In this document: piece after piece, positions 43,153 through 52,019 of the stretch | How positions within the stretch are numbered: the stretch's first letter is position 1 | How the letters are laid out: every line of letters begins with the position of its first letter | Assembly: GCA_035295845.1 (NCBI GenBank) | Contig: DATGIF010000008.1 | Coordinates: 1 to 64,000, forward strand | Direction of reading: 5' to 3' | Length of the DNA: 64,000 bases | From: Palsa-892 sp035295845 | Lineage (GTDB): Bacteria > Pseudomonadota > Alphaproteobacteria > Rhizobiales > Xanthobacteraceae | Notes under the pieces: model-generated | What the model saw: only the letters and a program-made list of their open reading frames with translations | Databases searched by the model: none | What the model was told of the DNA's origin: nothing | Translations under genes and position numbers: made by a program

Positions 43153-44028
43153 CTAAGCGAGCCAGCCGACCGCAACGCCGACAAGCAGCACGATCCCGAT
43201 GAAGGCCCGGTAAAACACAAACGGCCAGGACGAGAAGTTTTCGAGAATTCGCAACAAGCCCCAGATCGCGACAAAGGCCGAGAGCGAAGCGATGATCAGC
43301 CCGAAGATCAGGATCAGCCAGCCGTGGATTTCAAGATGCGCCTTGTGCAGTTCGTAAAGTTCCTTCAGCCCCGCGAGCGCGATCGCCGGCACGCCGAGCA
43401 GGAATGAAAAGCGCGCGGCCTCCTCGCGGTTGAGGCCGAGGAACAGCGCCGCGGTGAGCGTCGAACCCGAACGCGAAACACCGGGAATCAGCGCGCCGGC
43501 CTGGGCGAGGCCGACGATCAGCGCATCCTTCAAGGTCACTTCTTCCATGTTGCGCTCGTGGCGCGTGTAGCGTTCCGCGAGCGCGAGCAAGCCCGCCATG
43601 ACGATCGAGGCGACGCCGATCACCACGAGGCCGCGGAGCGGCGAGTTGCAGGCGTTGAGAACGGGAGAAAGCGCAATGCCGAATAAAACGATCGGGACGG
43701 TCGCGAGCGCGATCCAGATCACGAAGCGCAAATACCAATCGCGGAAGTCGAGCTTCACGAGCGCCGAGATCGAGCCCACGGTAAGCGTGCGCACGTCGCT
43801 CCAGAAGTAGCTCAAGACCGCGGCCAGCGCCGCGAGCTGCATTGCCGCGGAAAAAGCGGAACCGGGATCGCGCCAGCCAAGGAGCGCGGGCACGATGCGC
43901 ATATGCGCGGTGGACGAAATCGGCAAAAGCTCGGTGATGCCTTGCAGGACGCCGAGGACTGCGACCTTGGCATAGCCGAGTTCCACGAAACCGGTATCCA
44001 ACCCCTGGGTGCAGATATCCGCTGCCAT
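43153..44028 (-). CDS. uppP: Undecaprenyl-diphosphatase
   Basis: An inner-membrane phosphatase that recycles undecaprenyl diphosphate for cell-wall synthesis (BacA/UppP family). The 291-residue polytopic protein has LGVLQGITELLPISSTAHM (about 25-43), with the catalytic Glu/Ser region, and the second signature LIPGVSRSGSTLTAALFLG (about 172-190). About eight hydrophobic helices follow the usual UppP layout. The ATG at 44028 faces a 147-nt divergent spacer shared with the glutathione S-transferase gene. Confidence 0.94.
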   Translation of the reverse strand: MAADICTQGLDTGFVELGYAKVAVLGVLQGITELLPISSTAHMRIVPALLGWRDPGSAFSAAMQLAALAAVLSYFWSDVRTLTVGSISALVKLDFRDWYLRFVIWIALATVPIVLFGIALSPVLNACNSPLRGLVVIGVASIVMAGLLALAERYTRHERNMEEVTLKDALIVGLAQAGALIPGVSRSGSTLTAALFLGLNREEAARFSFLLGVPAIALAGLKELYELHKAHLEIHGWLILIFGLIIASLSAFVAIWGLLRILENFSSWPFVFYRAFIGIVLLVGVAVGWLA

Positions 44029-44175
44029 GAAAGGCCCCCGCGCGTTGACGACGAATCACTTGCCCTTGTTTCAGAGGCTTTCGACGCAATCAATAGGTTA
44101 GAACGCGCAGGACAAAAGTCTCACGAATGCCTTGATCCATGGCATGGTGGCGTTGTCATCACGATTGTTTCACCC

Positions 44176-44859
44176 ATGCGACTTTTTCATCATCCGTTTT
44201 GCCCGCATTCGCGTTTCATCCGGCTCGTCTTCGGCGAATACGGAATCGGCGCCGAGCTTATCGAAGAGAACGTGCTCGCACGGCGGCCTGAATTCCTCGA
44301 ACTCAATCCGGCGGGGACAACGCCGGTCCTCATCGATGGTGATTTCACGGCTTCGGGGGCCGTGGTCATTGCGGAATTCATCGATGAGGTGCAGGGGCCG
44401 ACGGCGGCGAACCGGCTGATGCCGATGGACGCCAAGAAACGCGCCGAGGCGCGGCGGCTCATGCTGTGGTTCCACGAGAAGTTTTTCGCCGAGGTGAGCG
44501 AGATGCTCGTGCGCGAAAAAATCCTGAAGCGCCGCCTGCCCGAGGCCGCGGGCGGCGGACCGCCGGATTCGGCCGCCATTCATGCGGCGCGCTCCAATAT
44601 CCGCTATCATCTGAAGTATATCGGCTGGTTGATGAAGGCGCGGAAATGGCTTGCCGGTGATCAACTCACCTATGCCGATCTTGCCGCCGCCGCGCACCTT
44701 TCTTCCGCCGACTATCTGGGTGACGTGCCGTGGAACGAAGACGAGGCCGCCAAGAACTGGTACGCGCGGGTGAAGTCGCGCCCGAGCTTCCGGCCGCTGC
44801 TCGCGGAAAGCGTCGTGGGGCTGCCGGCAGCGCCCGTCTACGCGGATCTCGATTTCTGA
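44176..44859 (+). CDS. Glutathione S-transferase family protein
   Basis: A 227-residue protein with a thioredoxin-like N-domain (MRLFHHPFCPHSRFIRLVF, then EFLELNPAGTTPVLIDGD with the cis-Pro at about 51) and an all-helical C-domain (WLAGDQLTYADLAAAAHLS). CPHS at about 9-12 resembles the Cys-containing active site of some bacterial GSTs. The substrate is unknown. The last 4 nt overlap the probable queG start, so the two are likely coupled. Confidence 0.88.
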   Translation: MRLFHHPFCPHSRFIRLVFGEYGIGAELIEENVLARRPEFLELNPAGTTPVLIDGDFTASGAVVIAEFIDEVQGPTAANRLMPMDAKKRAEARRLMLWFHEKFFAEVSEMLVREKILKRRLPEAAGGGPPDSAAIHAARSNIRYHLKYIGWLMKARKWLAGDQLTYADLAAAAHLSSADYLGDVPWNEDEAAKNWYARVKSRPSFRPLLAESVVGLPAAPVYADLDF

Positions 44860-45989
44860 ATCCCGCCACGCTGAAGGCGGCGTTGGGCGAGCGCGCGCGG
44901 AGCGAGGGGTTCGACGCTTTCGGAATCGTCTCGCCCGAGGCGCTCGGCGCGGCCAGCCCTTATTTCGAGCGCTGGATCGCCGAAGGCGCGCATGGCGACA
45001 TGGACTGGCTCGCGCGCACGAAAGCGCGCCGCGCCGATCCGAAAACCCTTTGGCCGGACGCAAAAAGTGTCGTCGTCCTTGGCCTCAATTACGGGCCGGA
45101 AGGAAATCCGCTTGCCCTGCTCGCGCAACGCGAGCGCGGCGCGATCTCCGTCTATGCGCAGGGCGAGGACTATCACGAGCTGATCAAGGGCAAGCTCAAG
45201 CGCATCGGCCAGTGGCTCGTTGCGTCCGCCGGCGGCGAGATCAAGGTCTTCGTCGATACCGCGCCGGTGATGGAAAAGCCGCTTGCCGCCGCCGCCGGTC
45301 TTGGCTGGCAGGGCAAGCACACGAACCTCGTTTCGCGCGAATTCGGCTCGTGGCTGTTCCTCGGCTCGATCTTCACGACGATCGAGCTGCCGATCGACGC
45401 GGCCGAGACCGATCACTGCGGCTCCTGCCGCGCCTGCCTCGACATCTGCCCGACCGCGGCGTTTCCCGCGCCTTACAAGCTCGATGCGCGGCGGTGCATT
45501 TCGTATCTCACCATCGAGCACAAGGGCGCGATCCCGCGCGAATTGCGGGCGAAGATGGGCAATCGCATCTATGGCTGCGACGATTGTCTCGCGGTCTGTC
45601 CGTGGAACAAATTCGCGCAGACCGGGCATGAAATGCGGCTCGCCGCGCGCGCGGAAAATCGCGCGCCGGAACTCGCTACGCTGGCGCGGCTCGACGATGC
45701 GGCTTTCCGTGCGCATTTTTCGAAAAGCCCGGTCAAGCGCACGGGCCGCGACCGCTTCGTGCGTAACGTGTTGATTGCTATCGGCAATAGCGGCGAGCCC
45801 GCGCTCGCGGCCGTGGCGAAAGAGCGGCTCGACGATGCGGCACCCCTCGTGCGTGGCGCTGCTGTGTGGGCCTTATCGCGGCTCATGGAACCCGTGGCTT
45901 TTGAAAGAATCGCGGCCTCGCACCGCCCGCGCGAAAAAGACCGCACGGTGATCGAGGAATGGAATATGGCTCAGGAGCTAGACGAATAA
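44856..45989 (+). CDS. queG: tRNA epoxyqueuosine(34) reductase QueG
   Basis: A cobalamin-dependent enzyme that makes queuosine in the tRNA wobble position. About 377 residues. The N-domain has GFDAFGIVSPEAL and HGDMDWLAR; the cofactor region has VFVDTAPVMEKPLA and GWQGKHTNLV. Two 4Fe-4S motifs are CGSCRACLDICPTAAF (about 188-203) and GCDDCLAVCPWNKF (about 239-252), with a HEAT-like C-terminus. No ATG or GTG gives a full N-terminus. A CTG at 44856 overlapping the upstream stop (CTGA) fits best; the next option is TTG at 44883. Confidence 0.93.
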   Translation: MNPATLKAALGERARSEGFDAFGIVSPEALGAASPYFERWIAEGAHGDMDWLARTKARRADPKTLWPDAKSVVVLGLNYGPEGNPLALLAQRERGAISVYAQGEDYHELIKGKLKRIGQWLVASAGGEIKVFVDTAPVMEKPLAAAAGLGWQGKHTNLVSREFGSWLFLGSIFTTIELPIDAAETDHCGSCRACLDICPTAAFPAPYKLDARRCISYLTIEHKGAIPRELRAKMGNRIYGCDDCLAVCPWNKFAQTGHEMRLAARAENRAPELATLARLDDAAFRAHFSKSPVKRTGRDRFVRNVLIAIGNSGEPALAAVAKERLDDAAPLVRGAAVWALSRLMEPVAFERIAASHRPREKDRTVIEEWNMAQELDE

Positions 45990-46027
45990 CGTGTTTAGGT
46001 AATCAAAATTTGCGCTGGGAGAATTCA

Positions 46028-46240
46028 ATGCTGGCACGAGTCGGAATAGCGCTCTACTGGATTGCGTCTTGTATCGCCGCGTTCCTCGCATTGGGAACGG
46101 TCGTGGTGATCGCTCTGGGAATGTTCAACGCGATGGGCTTTAAGTCAGAAAATAATATTCTCGAGGCCTTTGTCTTCATACCAGCGGTACTGATCTGGCT
46201 TATTGGCCGAGCTTGCCGTTACCTCCTTGCGGGAACTTGA
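46028..46240 (+). CDS. Small two-helix membrane protein of unknown function
   Basis: A 70-residue protein I do not recognise. Two hydrophobic segments (about 5-34 and 45-64) are joined by a short polar loop (GFKSENNILE), predicting two membrane helices with both ends on the same side. The ATG at 46028 has a good GGGAGA ribosome site 6 nt upstream, which supports a real gene. Its base composition is visibly lower in GC than its neighbours (about 50% by eye), and TTA/ATA-type codons appear. It lies 38 nt after queG and ends 5 nt from the convergent hydrolase gene. This suggests recent acquisition or weak selection. Confidence 0.65.
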   Translation: MLARVGIALYWIASCIAAFLALGTVVVIALGMFNAMGFKSENNILEAFVFIPAVLIWLIGRACRYLLAGT

Positions 46241-46245
46241 GCGCC

Positions 46246-47034
46246 TTAGACCTCGGCCGCTAGCTCGTCGACGATGCGGAGTAGGCGCTCGATATCCTCC
46301 GGCCGCGAAAGCCGGTGATCGCCGTCCTTGACCAACGTCAGCACCACGTCGTCCTGGGCGAGGCACGAGACGAGCTTCAACGCGTGCCGCCACGGCACGT
46401 CCGGGTCAAGCACGCCCTGCAAGATGCGCACGGGGCAACCGACCTCGATCGGACGGTCGAGGAGAAGATGCCTGCGGCCGTCCTCGATCAGCGCGCGGGT
46501 GATCGGATAGGGGCCGTCGCCATATTGCGACGGGCGGAGCCACGAGCCTTTTTCCTCGATCTCGCGGCGGACGTCCTCCGACATCGCGCTCCACATCAGG
46601 GCCTCGGTGAAATCGGGCGCCGGCGCGATCAGAACGAGGCCCGCCATCCTCGCGGCATTGTTTTTCCCGCTGGCCGCGAGCGCGCGCGCGAGCAAAAGCG
46701 CGATCCAGCCGCCCATGGAGGAGCCGACCACGATCTGCGGATTCTTGGCGAAGCGCTCGAACACGGCGAGCGTCTCCTCAAGCCAGCGCGAAATCGTTCC
46801 CGCTTCGAAGCCGCCGCCGGATTCACCGTGGCCGGAATAGTCGAAGCGCGTGCAGGCGCGCCCCGCACCCGCGGCATGCGCCGCGAGCGCTTCCGCCTTG
46901 GTGCCGCGCATGTCGGACTTGAAGCCGCCGAGCCAGAAAATGCCGGGGGCGGCCCCTCCGCGCGCGCGCACGGCAATGCTGCGGGCGGCGGCGCCCGTTC
47001 CAACATCCACGTGGAATAACGCCTCTTCAGCCAT
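46246..47034 (-). CDS. Alpha/beta hydrolase (carboxylesterase-like)
   Basis: A 262-residue single-domain hydrolase. The nucleophile elbow is VVGSSMGGWIALLLA (Ser at about 104), the acid is probably the Asp in QGVLDPDVPW (about 210) and the histidine is in KDGDHRLSRPEDI (about 236). FDYSGHGESGGGF (about 64-76) is the conserved strand before the elbow. It resembles the ABHD10/YqiA-like group of thio- or carboxylesterases. The substrate is unknown. It is divergent from infC. Confidence 0.85.
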   Translation of the reverse strand: MAEEALFHVDVGTGAAARSIAVRARGGAAPGIFWLGGFKSDMRGTKAEALAAHAAGAGRACTRFDYSGHGESGGGFEAGTISRWLEETLAVFERFAKNPQIVVGSSMGGWIALLLARALAASGKNNAARMAGLVLIAPAPDFTEALMWSAMSEDVRREIEEKGSWLRPSQYGDGPYPITRALIEDGRRHLLLDRPIEVGCPVRILQGVLDPDVPWRHALKLVSCLAQDDVVLTLVKDGDHRLSRPEDIERLLRIVDELAAEV

Positions 47035-47140
47035 ACCTGGGGTCCATTGACTTCAACCGCAATTCTTTCAATCCTGCCCTTGCTTCCGCGTACCGATCTT
47101 GCGCAGAAGCGCCGTGTCAACAAGAGAGGAGCACACCGCC

Positions 47141-47680
47141 ATTCGTCGCCCTATGAGAGCCGCCGCGCCGGTCCAGAAGGACGGGCCGCGCGTCAATGAA
47201 GATATCCGCGTTCGCGAGGTTCAGCTGATCGACAAGGATGGAACGAACCGTGGCGTGACCCCCATCAACGATGCCATTGCGCTCGCCCGCGAATCCGGTC
47301 TCGACCTCGTCGAGATTTCTCCCAACACCAACCCGCCCGTCTGCAAGATCCTCGACTACGGCAAGTTCAAGTATCAGGCGCAGAAGAAAGCGGCCGAGGC
47401 GCGCAAGAAGCAGAAGACGGTCGAGGTCAAGGAAATCAAGCTTCGCCCCGGCATCGACAAGCACGATTACGACGTGAAGATGCGCTCGATGAAGCGCTTC
47501 TTCGAGGAAGGCGACAAGGTGAAGGTCACTTTGCGCTTCCGCGGCCGCGAAATGGCGCATCAGGAGCTCGGCTACAAGCTCTTGCAGCGCGTGCGCGAGG
47601 ACACCGGCACCATCGCCAAGGTCGAGGCGGAGCCCATGTCCGAAGGCCGGCAAATCGTGATGATTCTGGCGCCGCGCTAA
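47141..47680 (+). CDS. infC: Translation initiation factor IF-3 (AUU start codon)
   Basis: Binds the 30S subunit and checks initiator codon-anticodon pairing. The 179 residues begin at ATT 47141 (reading MRRPMRAAAPVQKDGPRVNEDIR), preceded by the GAGAGGAG ribosome site at 47124-47131. The IF3 N-domain (GVTPINDAIALARESGLDLVEI), linker, and C-domain (IKLRPGIDKHDYDVKMRSMKRF; EGRQIVMILAPR) are complete. The AUU start is the known autoregulatory device of infC. An upstream open frame to 47099 and an internal ATG at 47153 fit the ribosome site less well. rpmI-rplT follow. Confidence 0.95.
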   Translation: MRRPMRAAAPVQKDGPRVNEDIRVREVQLIDKDGTNRGVTPINDAIALARESGLDLVEISPNTNPPVCKILDYGKFKYQAQKKAAEARKKQKTVEVKEIKLRPGIDKHDYDVKMRSMKRFFEEGDKVKVTLRFRGREMAHQELGYKLLQRVREDTGTIAKVEAEPMSEGRQIVMILAPR

Positions 47681-47842
47681 GCTCGCTCGCTCAGGTTGCC
47701 ATTTCGGGCCGCGTCTTGTATCGAAGCGGCCTTCGAGCCGCCCGGCCAAAGGGCTGCCGTGGCGGCTCGTGAAGCTCCATCGAACCAACCAGCGGTCGAG
47801 GCGCACGGATTTCCGCCGCGCCCACCCACGGAGACGAGCCAA
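47681..47842 (+). promoter_or_regulatory. 162-nt leader between infC and rpmI
   Basis: A long, GC-rich untranslated spacer for an operon that is otherwise tightly packed. It can fold into hairpins, for example GCGGC/GCCGC around CTTCGA near 47726-47741. In several bacteria ribosomal protein L20 represses its own operon through a structured rpmI leader. That function here is a guess from position; I cannot match a known leader family. Confidence 0.35.
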
Positions 47843-48043
47843 ATGCCCAAACTGAAGACGAAGTCCGGCGCGAAGAAGCGATTCAAGCTCTCCGCGCGCG
47901 GCAAGGTGATCGCTCCCCAGGCCAACAAGCGGCACGGGATGATCAAGCGGACGAAGAAGCAGATTCGCCAGCAGCGCGGCACCACCGTGATGCACGAGGC
48001 CGATGCGCGTCACGTCCGCAAGATCTTCATGCCGTACGGCTGA
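47843..48043 (+). CDS. rpmI: 50S ribosomal protein L35
   Basis: A small basic large-subunit protein of 66 residues beginning MPKLKTKSGAKKRFKLSARG and containing ANKRHGMIKRTKKQIRQQRG, typical of L35. The ATG at 47843 is preceded by GGAGACGAGCC. rplT starts 24 nt after the stop. Confidence 0.96.
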   Translation: MPKLKTKSGAKKRFKLSARGKVIAPQANKRHGMIKRTKKQIRQQRGTTVMHEADARHVRKIFMPYG

Positions 48044-48067
48044 TAGAAACCTTCAGGAGAGATCATC

Positions 48068-48424
48068 ATGGCCCGCGTGAAACGGGGCGTTACGTCCCAC
48101 GCCAAGCACAAGAAGACGCTGAAAGCCGCCAAGGGCTATTACGGCCGGCGCAAGAACACGATCCGCATCGCCAAGCAAGCGGTCGAGAAGGCGAACCAAT
48201 ACGCCTATCGCGACCGCAAGAACCGCAAGCGCTCCTTCCGCGCGCTGTGGATCCAGCGCATCAACGCGGCGGCGCGCGAGCAAGGCCTCACCTACGGCCG
48301 ATTTATCGACGGCCTCGGCAAGGCCGGGGTCGCGGTCGATCGCAAGGTGCTCGCCGATCTCGCGGTGCGGGAACCGGCGACCTTCAAGGCGCTCGTCGAT
48401 CAGGCCCGCGCCGCGCTCCACTGA
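48068..48424 (+). CDS. rplT: 50S ribosomal protein L20
   Basis: A 23S rRNA-binding assembly protein of 118 residues with the L20 signature: the basic N-arm MARVKRGVTSHAKHKKTLKA, GYYGRRKNTIRIAKQAVEKA, and the globular end with RALWIQRINAAAREQGLTYG and FIDGLGKAGV. L20 often represses its own operon. The 101-nt spacer to pheS has a small hairpin (48460-48475) followed by GTTTTCGTTCG, a possible weak attenuator. Confidence 0.97.
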   Translation: MARVKRGVTSHAKHKKTLKAAKGYYGRRKNTIRIAKQAVEKANQYAYRDRKNRKRSFRALWIQRINAAAREQGLTYGRFIDGLGKAGVAVDRKVLADLAVREPATFKALVDQARAALH

Positions 48425-48525
48425 GCCGGCATTCCGCCTTCCGAGGCCCGATTGCACGGGGCGCCGACCGGTGCCGCGGCGTTTTCGTTCGTGTAAATCC
48501 GTAATTTGCAGCATTCAGCGATTCC

Positions 48526-49608
48526 ATGATCGACCTGAAGAAACTCGAAGACGAACTCATCGCGGCGATCGGCGCCGCCAAGACCGACGCCGCGCTCGAA
48601 GCCGTGCGCGTCGCCGCCCTCGGCAAGAAGGGGGCGATCTCCGAGCTCCTGAAAACGCTCGGCGGCATGAGCCCGGACGAGCGCAAGCAACAGGGTCCCG
48701 CGATCAACGGCTTGCGCGACCGGGTGAGCGAGACGATCGCGGCGAAGAAAGCGACGCTGAAGCAATCGGCCATCGCCGAGCAGCTCGCCGCCGACAAGGC
48801 CGACGTCACTTTGCCCCTGCGCGAAAGCCCGCTCGAACGCGGCCGCATTCATCCGGTGAGCCAGGTGATCGACGAGGTCACCGCGATCTTCGCCGACATG
48901 GGCTTCTCGGTCGCCGAAGGGCCGGACATCGAGACCGACTTCTACAACTTCACCGCGCTCAACTTCCCCGCCGATCACCCCGCGCGCGAGATGCACGACA
49001 CGTTCTTCTTCCAGCCGAAGCCGAACGGCGAGCGGATGCTCCTTCGCACCCATACCTCGCCGGTGCAGATCCGCACCATGCAAAGTGTCCCGCCGCCGAT
49101 CCGCGTGATCACGCCGGGCCGCACGTATCGCTGCGATTCCGACCAGACGCACACGCCGATGTTCCACCAGGTCGAAGGCCTCGTCATCGACAAGGGCTCG
49201 CATCTCGGCCACCTGAAATGGATCCTCGAGGAGTTCTGCAAGGCCTTCTTCGAAGTGCCGACGGTGAAGATGCGCTTCCGGCCGTCGTTCTTTCCCTTCA
49301 CCGAGCCTTCGCTCGAAGTCGACATTCAATGCGACCGCCGCGGCGGCGAAGTCCGCTTCGGCGAAGGCACCGACTGGCTCGAAATTCTCGGCTGCGGCAT
49401 GGTGCACCCGAACGTGCTCAAGAACTGCAAGCTCGATCCCAACGTCTATCAGGGCTTCGCCTGGGGCATGGGGATCGACCGCATCGCGATGCTGAAATAC
49501 GGCATGCCCGACCTCCGCCCGTTCTTCGAGGCGGACGTGCGCTGGCTTGAGCACTACGGCTTCCGCCCGCTTGATTTTCCGACGCTCGCCGGAGGATTGA
49601 GCGAATGA
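48526..49608 (+). CDS. pheS: Phenylalanine-tRNA ligase subunit alpha
   Basis: The catalytic alpha subunit of the (alpha-beta)2 enzyme that charges tRNA-Phe. The 360 residues have an N-terminal coiled coil (about 1-90) and the class II catalytic core: motif 2 region RTHTSPVQIRTM (about 178-189), TYRCDSDQTHTPMFHQVEG, SFFPFTEPSLEVDI, and motif 3 GFAWGMGIDRIAMLKYGMPD (about 320-339). The phenylalanine pocket position in GFAWGMG is standard. The stop overlaps the pheT start (ATGA). Confidence 0.97.
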   Translation: MIDLKKLEDELIAAIGAAKTDAALEAVRVAALGKKGAISELLKTLGGMSPDERKQQGPAINGLRDRVSETIAAKKATLKQSAIAEQLAADKADVTLPLRESPLERGRIHPVSQVIDEVTAIFADMGFSVAEGPDIETDFYNFTALNFPADHPAREMHDTFFFQPKPNGERMLLRTHTSPVQIRTMQSVPPPIRVITPGRTYRCDSDQTHTPMFHQVEGLVIDKGSHLGHLKWILEEFCKAFFEVPTVKMRFRPSFFPFTEPSLEVDIQCDRRGGEVRFGEGTDWLEILGCGMVHPNVLKNCKLDPNVYQGFAWGMGIDRIAMLKYGMPDLRPFFEADVRWLEHYGFRPLDFPTLAGGLSE

Positions 49609-52013
49609 AGTTCACCCTCTCCTGGCTGAAGGATCATCTGCAGACCGACGAGCCGCTCGCCGCGATCGCCGACAAGCTCACCATGATCGGCCTCGAGGTC
49701 GAGAAGATCGAGGACAAGGCTTCGGCTCTCGCCCCGTTCACGGTCGCGCGCGTGATCTCCGCCGAGAAGCATCCGAATGCCGACAAGCTCCGGGTCTGCA
49801 TGGTCGACGCCGGCGACGGCCAGCCGGTGCAGGTCGTCTGCGGGGCGCCCAATGCGCGCGCCGGCATGATGGCGGTGTTCGCGCGGCCGGGCACGCATAT
49901 TCCCGGCACCGGGCTTGACCTCAAGGTCGGCAAGATCCGCGACGTGGAAAGCCGCGGCATGCTCGTCTCCGCGCGCGAAATGGGAATTTCCGAGGACCAT
50001 CAGGGCATCATCGAGCTCCCGGCGAACGCGCCGCTCGGCCAGCCGTTCGCCGCGATTCTTGGCCTCGACGATCCGGTGCTCGATGTGGCGGTGACGCCGA
50101 ACCGCGCCGATTGTCTCGGCGTGCACGGCATTGCCCGCGACCTGGCGGCGGCGCATGTCGGCAAGCTGAAAGAGGACGCGATCAAGCCAATCAAGGGCGA
50201 ATTCCCCTGCCCGGTCGCGGTGAAGATCGAGGAGCCGGCGCTTTGCCCCGCCTTCGCCCTTCGCCTTGTGCGCGGCGTGAAGAACGGCCCCTCACCCGAC
50301 TGGCTGCAGCGCCGCCTGCGGGCGATCGGCCTCCGGCCGATCAACGCGCTGGTCGACATCACCAACCTCGTCACCTTCGACCGCGCGCGGCCCCTGCACG
50401 TCTTCGACGCGGCGAAGGTGAAGGGCAATCTCGTCGTGCGGCGGGCGGCGAACGGCGAGAAGTTGCTTGCGCTCGACGGCCGCACCTACGAATTCGACAG
50501 CGAGACGTGCGTGATCGCCGACGAGGCTGGCGTCGAATCGCTTTCGGGCATCATGGGCGGCGAGGCGAGCGGCTGCTCGGAGGCGACGACCGACGTGTTG
50601 ATCGAGTCGGCGCTGTGGAATCCGGCCAACATCGCGCAGACCGGGCGCAAGCTCGGAATCGCCTCCGACGCGCGCTTCCGCTTCGAACGCGGCGTCGACC
50701 CCGCCTTCACGGTGCCGGGTCTCGAGCTCGCCACCGGGCTCGTGCTCGAACTCTGCGGCGGCAAGCCGTCGGAGATCGTGCTCGCGGGCGAAATCCCCGA
50801 CAGCAACCGCGTGATCGATTTTCCGCTTTCGGAGGCGCGGCGGCTCGCCGGGCTCGAAACCAAGGTCGGCGAGATCAAGCGCGTGCTGACCGCGCTCGGC
50901 TTCATCGTCGCGGGTTCGGGCGAAACGGTGAAGGTCGCCGTGCCCAGCTGGCGCGGCGATGTCGAGGGCAAGGCGGATCTGGTCGATGAGATCGTGCGCA
51001 TTCTCGGCGTCGAGCGCGTGCCGCCGACGCCGTTCGAGCGCGGCGAAAACGCGCGGCGTCCCGTGCTCACCATTTTGCAAAAGCGGACGCGCGCGGCCAA
51101 ACGCGCGCTCGCCGCAAGCGGCCTCGTGGAAGCGGTGACCTGGTCGTTCATTTCGAAGAAGGAGGCGACGCTCTTCGGCGGCGGCGAGCCCTCGCTCGCG
51201 CTCGCGAACCCCATCGCCGCCGAGCTTTCCGACATGCGCCCGAGCCTCGTGCCGGGGCTCGCGCTCGCCGCGCAACGAAACGCCGATCGCGGCTATCCCG
51301 ACATCGCGCTCTTCGAAGTCGGCCAGATTTTCCTCGGCGACCGGCCGCAGGATCAACTGGCCGCCGCCACGGCGCTCCGCCGCGGTACCGCGAAAGTTTC
51401 CGGCAGCGGACGCCATTGGTCGGGCACGGCGGGCGGCGTCGATGTGTTCGACGCCAAGGCCGATGCCATCGAGACGCTCGCGGCCTGCGGCGCGCCGATC
51501 GGCAAGCTGCAAATCGTGGCGGGTGGACCGTCTTATTTGCATCCGGGCCGTTCGGGGACGATCCAGCTCGGGCCCAAGCTCGTGCTTGGCGTCTTCGGCG
51601 AGCTGCATCCGGCGGCGCTGGAAGCGCTCGACGTCGAAGGGCCGATTTCGATCGCCGAAATCGTGCTCGACCGCATTCCGGAAGCGAAGGCGAAAGCGAC
51701 CCGCGCCAAGCCCGCGCTTCTGCTTTCGCCGTTCCAGCCGGTATCGCGCGATTTCGCCTTCCTCGTCGACCGCAGGGTGGCGGCGGCCGACATCATCCGC
51801 GCGGCGGAAAACGCCGACAAGAATCTCGTGGCCGCGGTCGATGTCTTCGACCTCTACGAAGGCGGGGAAATCGAGGCCGGCAAGAAATCGATCGCGATCG
51901 CGGTGACCTTGCAGCCGCGCGAGAAGACGCTCACCGACGCCGAGATCGAGGCGGTGGCGGGCAAGATCGTCGAGGAAGTGAAAAAGCGGACGGGTGCGGT
52001 GCTCCGCGCCTGA
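49605..52013 (+). CDS. pheT: Phenylalanine-tRNA ligase subunit beta
   Basis: The 802-residue structural beta subunit. Recognisable are the N-terminal MKFTLSWLKDHLQTDEPL, an EMAP/tRNA-binding domain (about 40-150: VISAEKHPNADKLRVCMVDAG), the B3/B4 editing domain (PINALVDITNLVTFDRARPLHVFD; LDGRTYEFD), two B5 domains, the catalytic-like core (about 470-680), and the C-terminal anticodon-binding FDX domain (PVSRDFAFLVDR to VEEVKKRTGAVLRA). It is translationally coupled to pheS and convergent with the pyrophosphatase-like gene. Confidence 0.97.
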   Translation: MKFTLSWLKDHLQTDEPLAAIADKLTMIGLEVEKIEDKASALAPFTVARVISAEKHPNADKLRVCMVDAGDGQPVQVVCGAPNARAGMMAVFARPGTHIPGTGLDLKVGKIRDVESRGMLVSAREMGISEDHQGIIELPANAPLGQPFAAILGLDDPVLDVAVTPNRADCLGVHGIARDLAAAHVGKLKEDAIKPIKGEFPCPVAVKIEEPALCPAFALRLVRGVKNGPSPDWLQRRLRAIGLRPINALVDITNLVTFDRARPLHVFDAAKVKGNLVVRRAANGEKLLALDGRTYEFDSETCVIADEAGVESLSGIMGGEASGCSEATTDVLIESALWNPANIAQTGRKLGIASDARFRFERGVDPAFTVPGLELATGLVLELCGGKPSEIVLAGEIPDSNRVIDFPLSEARRLAGLETKVGEIKRVLTALGFIVAGSGETVKVAVPSWRGDVEGKADLVDEIVRILGVERVPPTPFERGENARRPVLTILQKRTRAAKRALAASGLVEAVTWSFISKKEATLFGGGEPSLALANPIAAELSDMRPSLVPGLALAAQRNADRGYPDIALFEVGQIFLGDRPQDQLAAATALRRGTAKVSGSGRHWSGTAGGVDVFDAKADAIETLAACGAPIGKLQIVAGGPSYLHPGRSGTIQLGPKLVLGVFGELHPAALEALDVEGPISIAEIVLDRIPEAKAKATRAKPALLLSPFQPVSRDFAFLVDRRVAAADIIRAAENADKNLVAAVDVFDLYEGGEIEAGKKSIAIAVTLQPREKTLTDAEIEAVAGKIVEEVKKRTGAVLRA

Positions 52014-52019
52014 ACGCGA

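Noticed and set aside
48460..48475. Hairpin before pheS as a pheST attenuator
   Set aside because: The stem is short, the T-run begins 6 nt after it and is only TTTT, and no Phe-rich leader peptide is visible; mentioned only under rplT.
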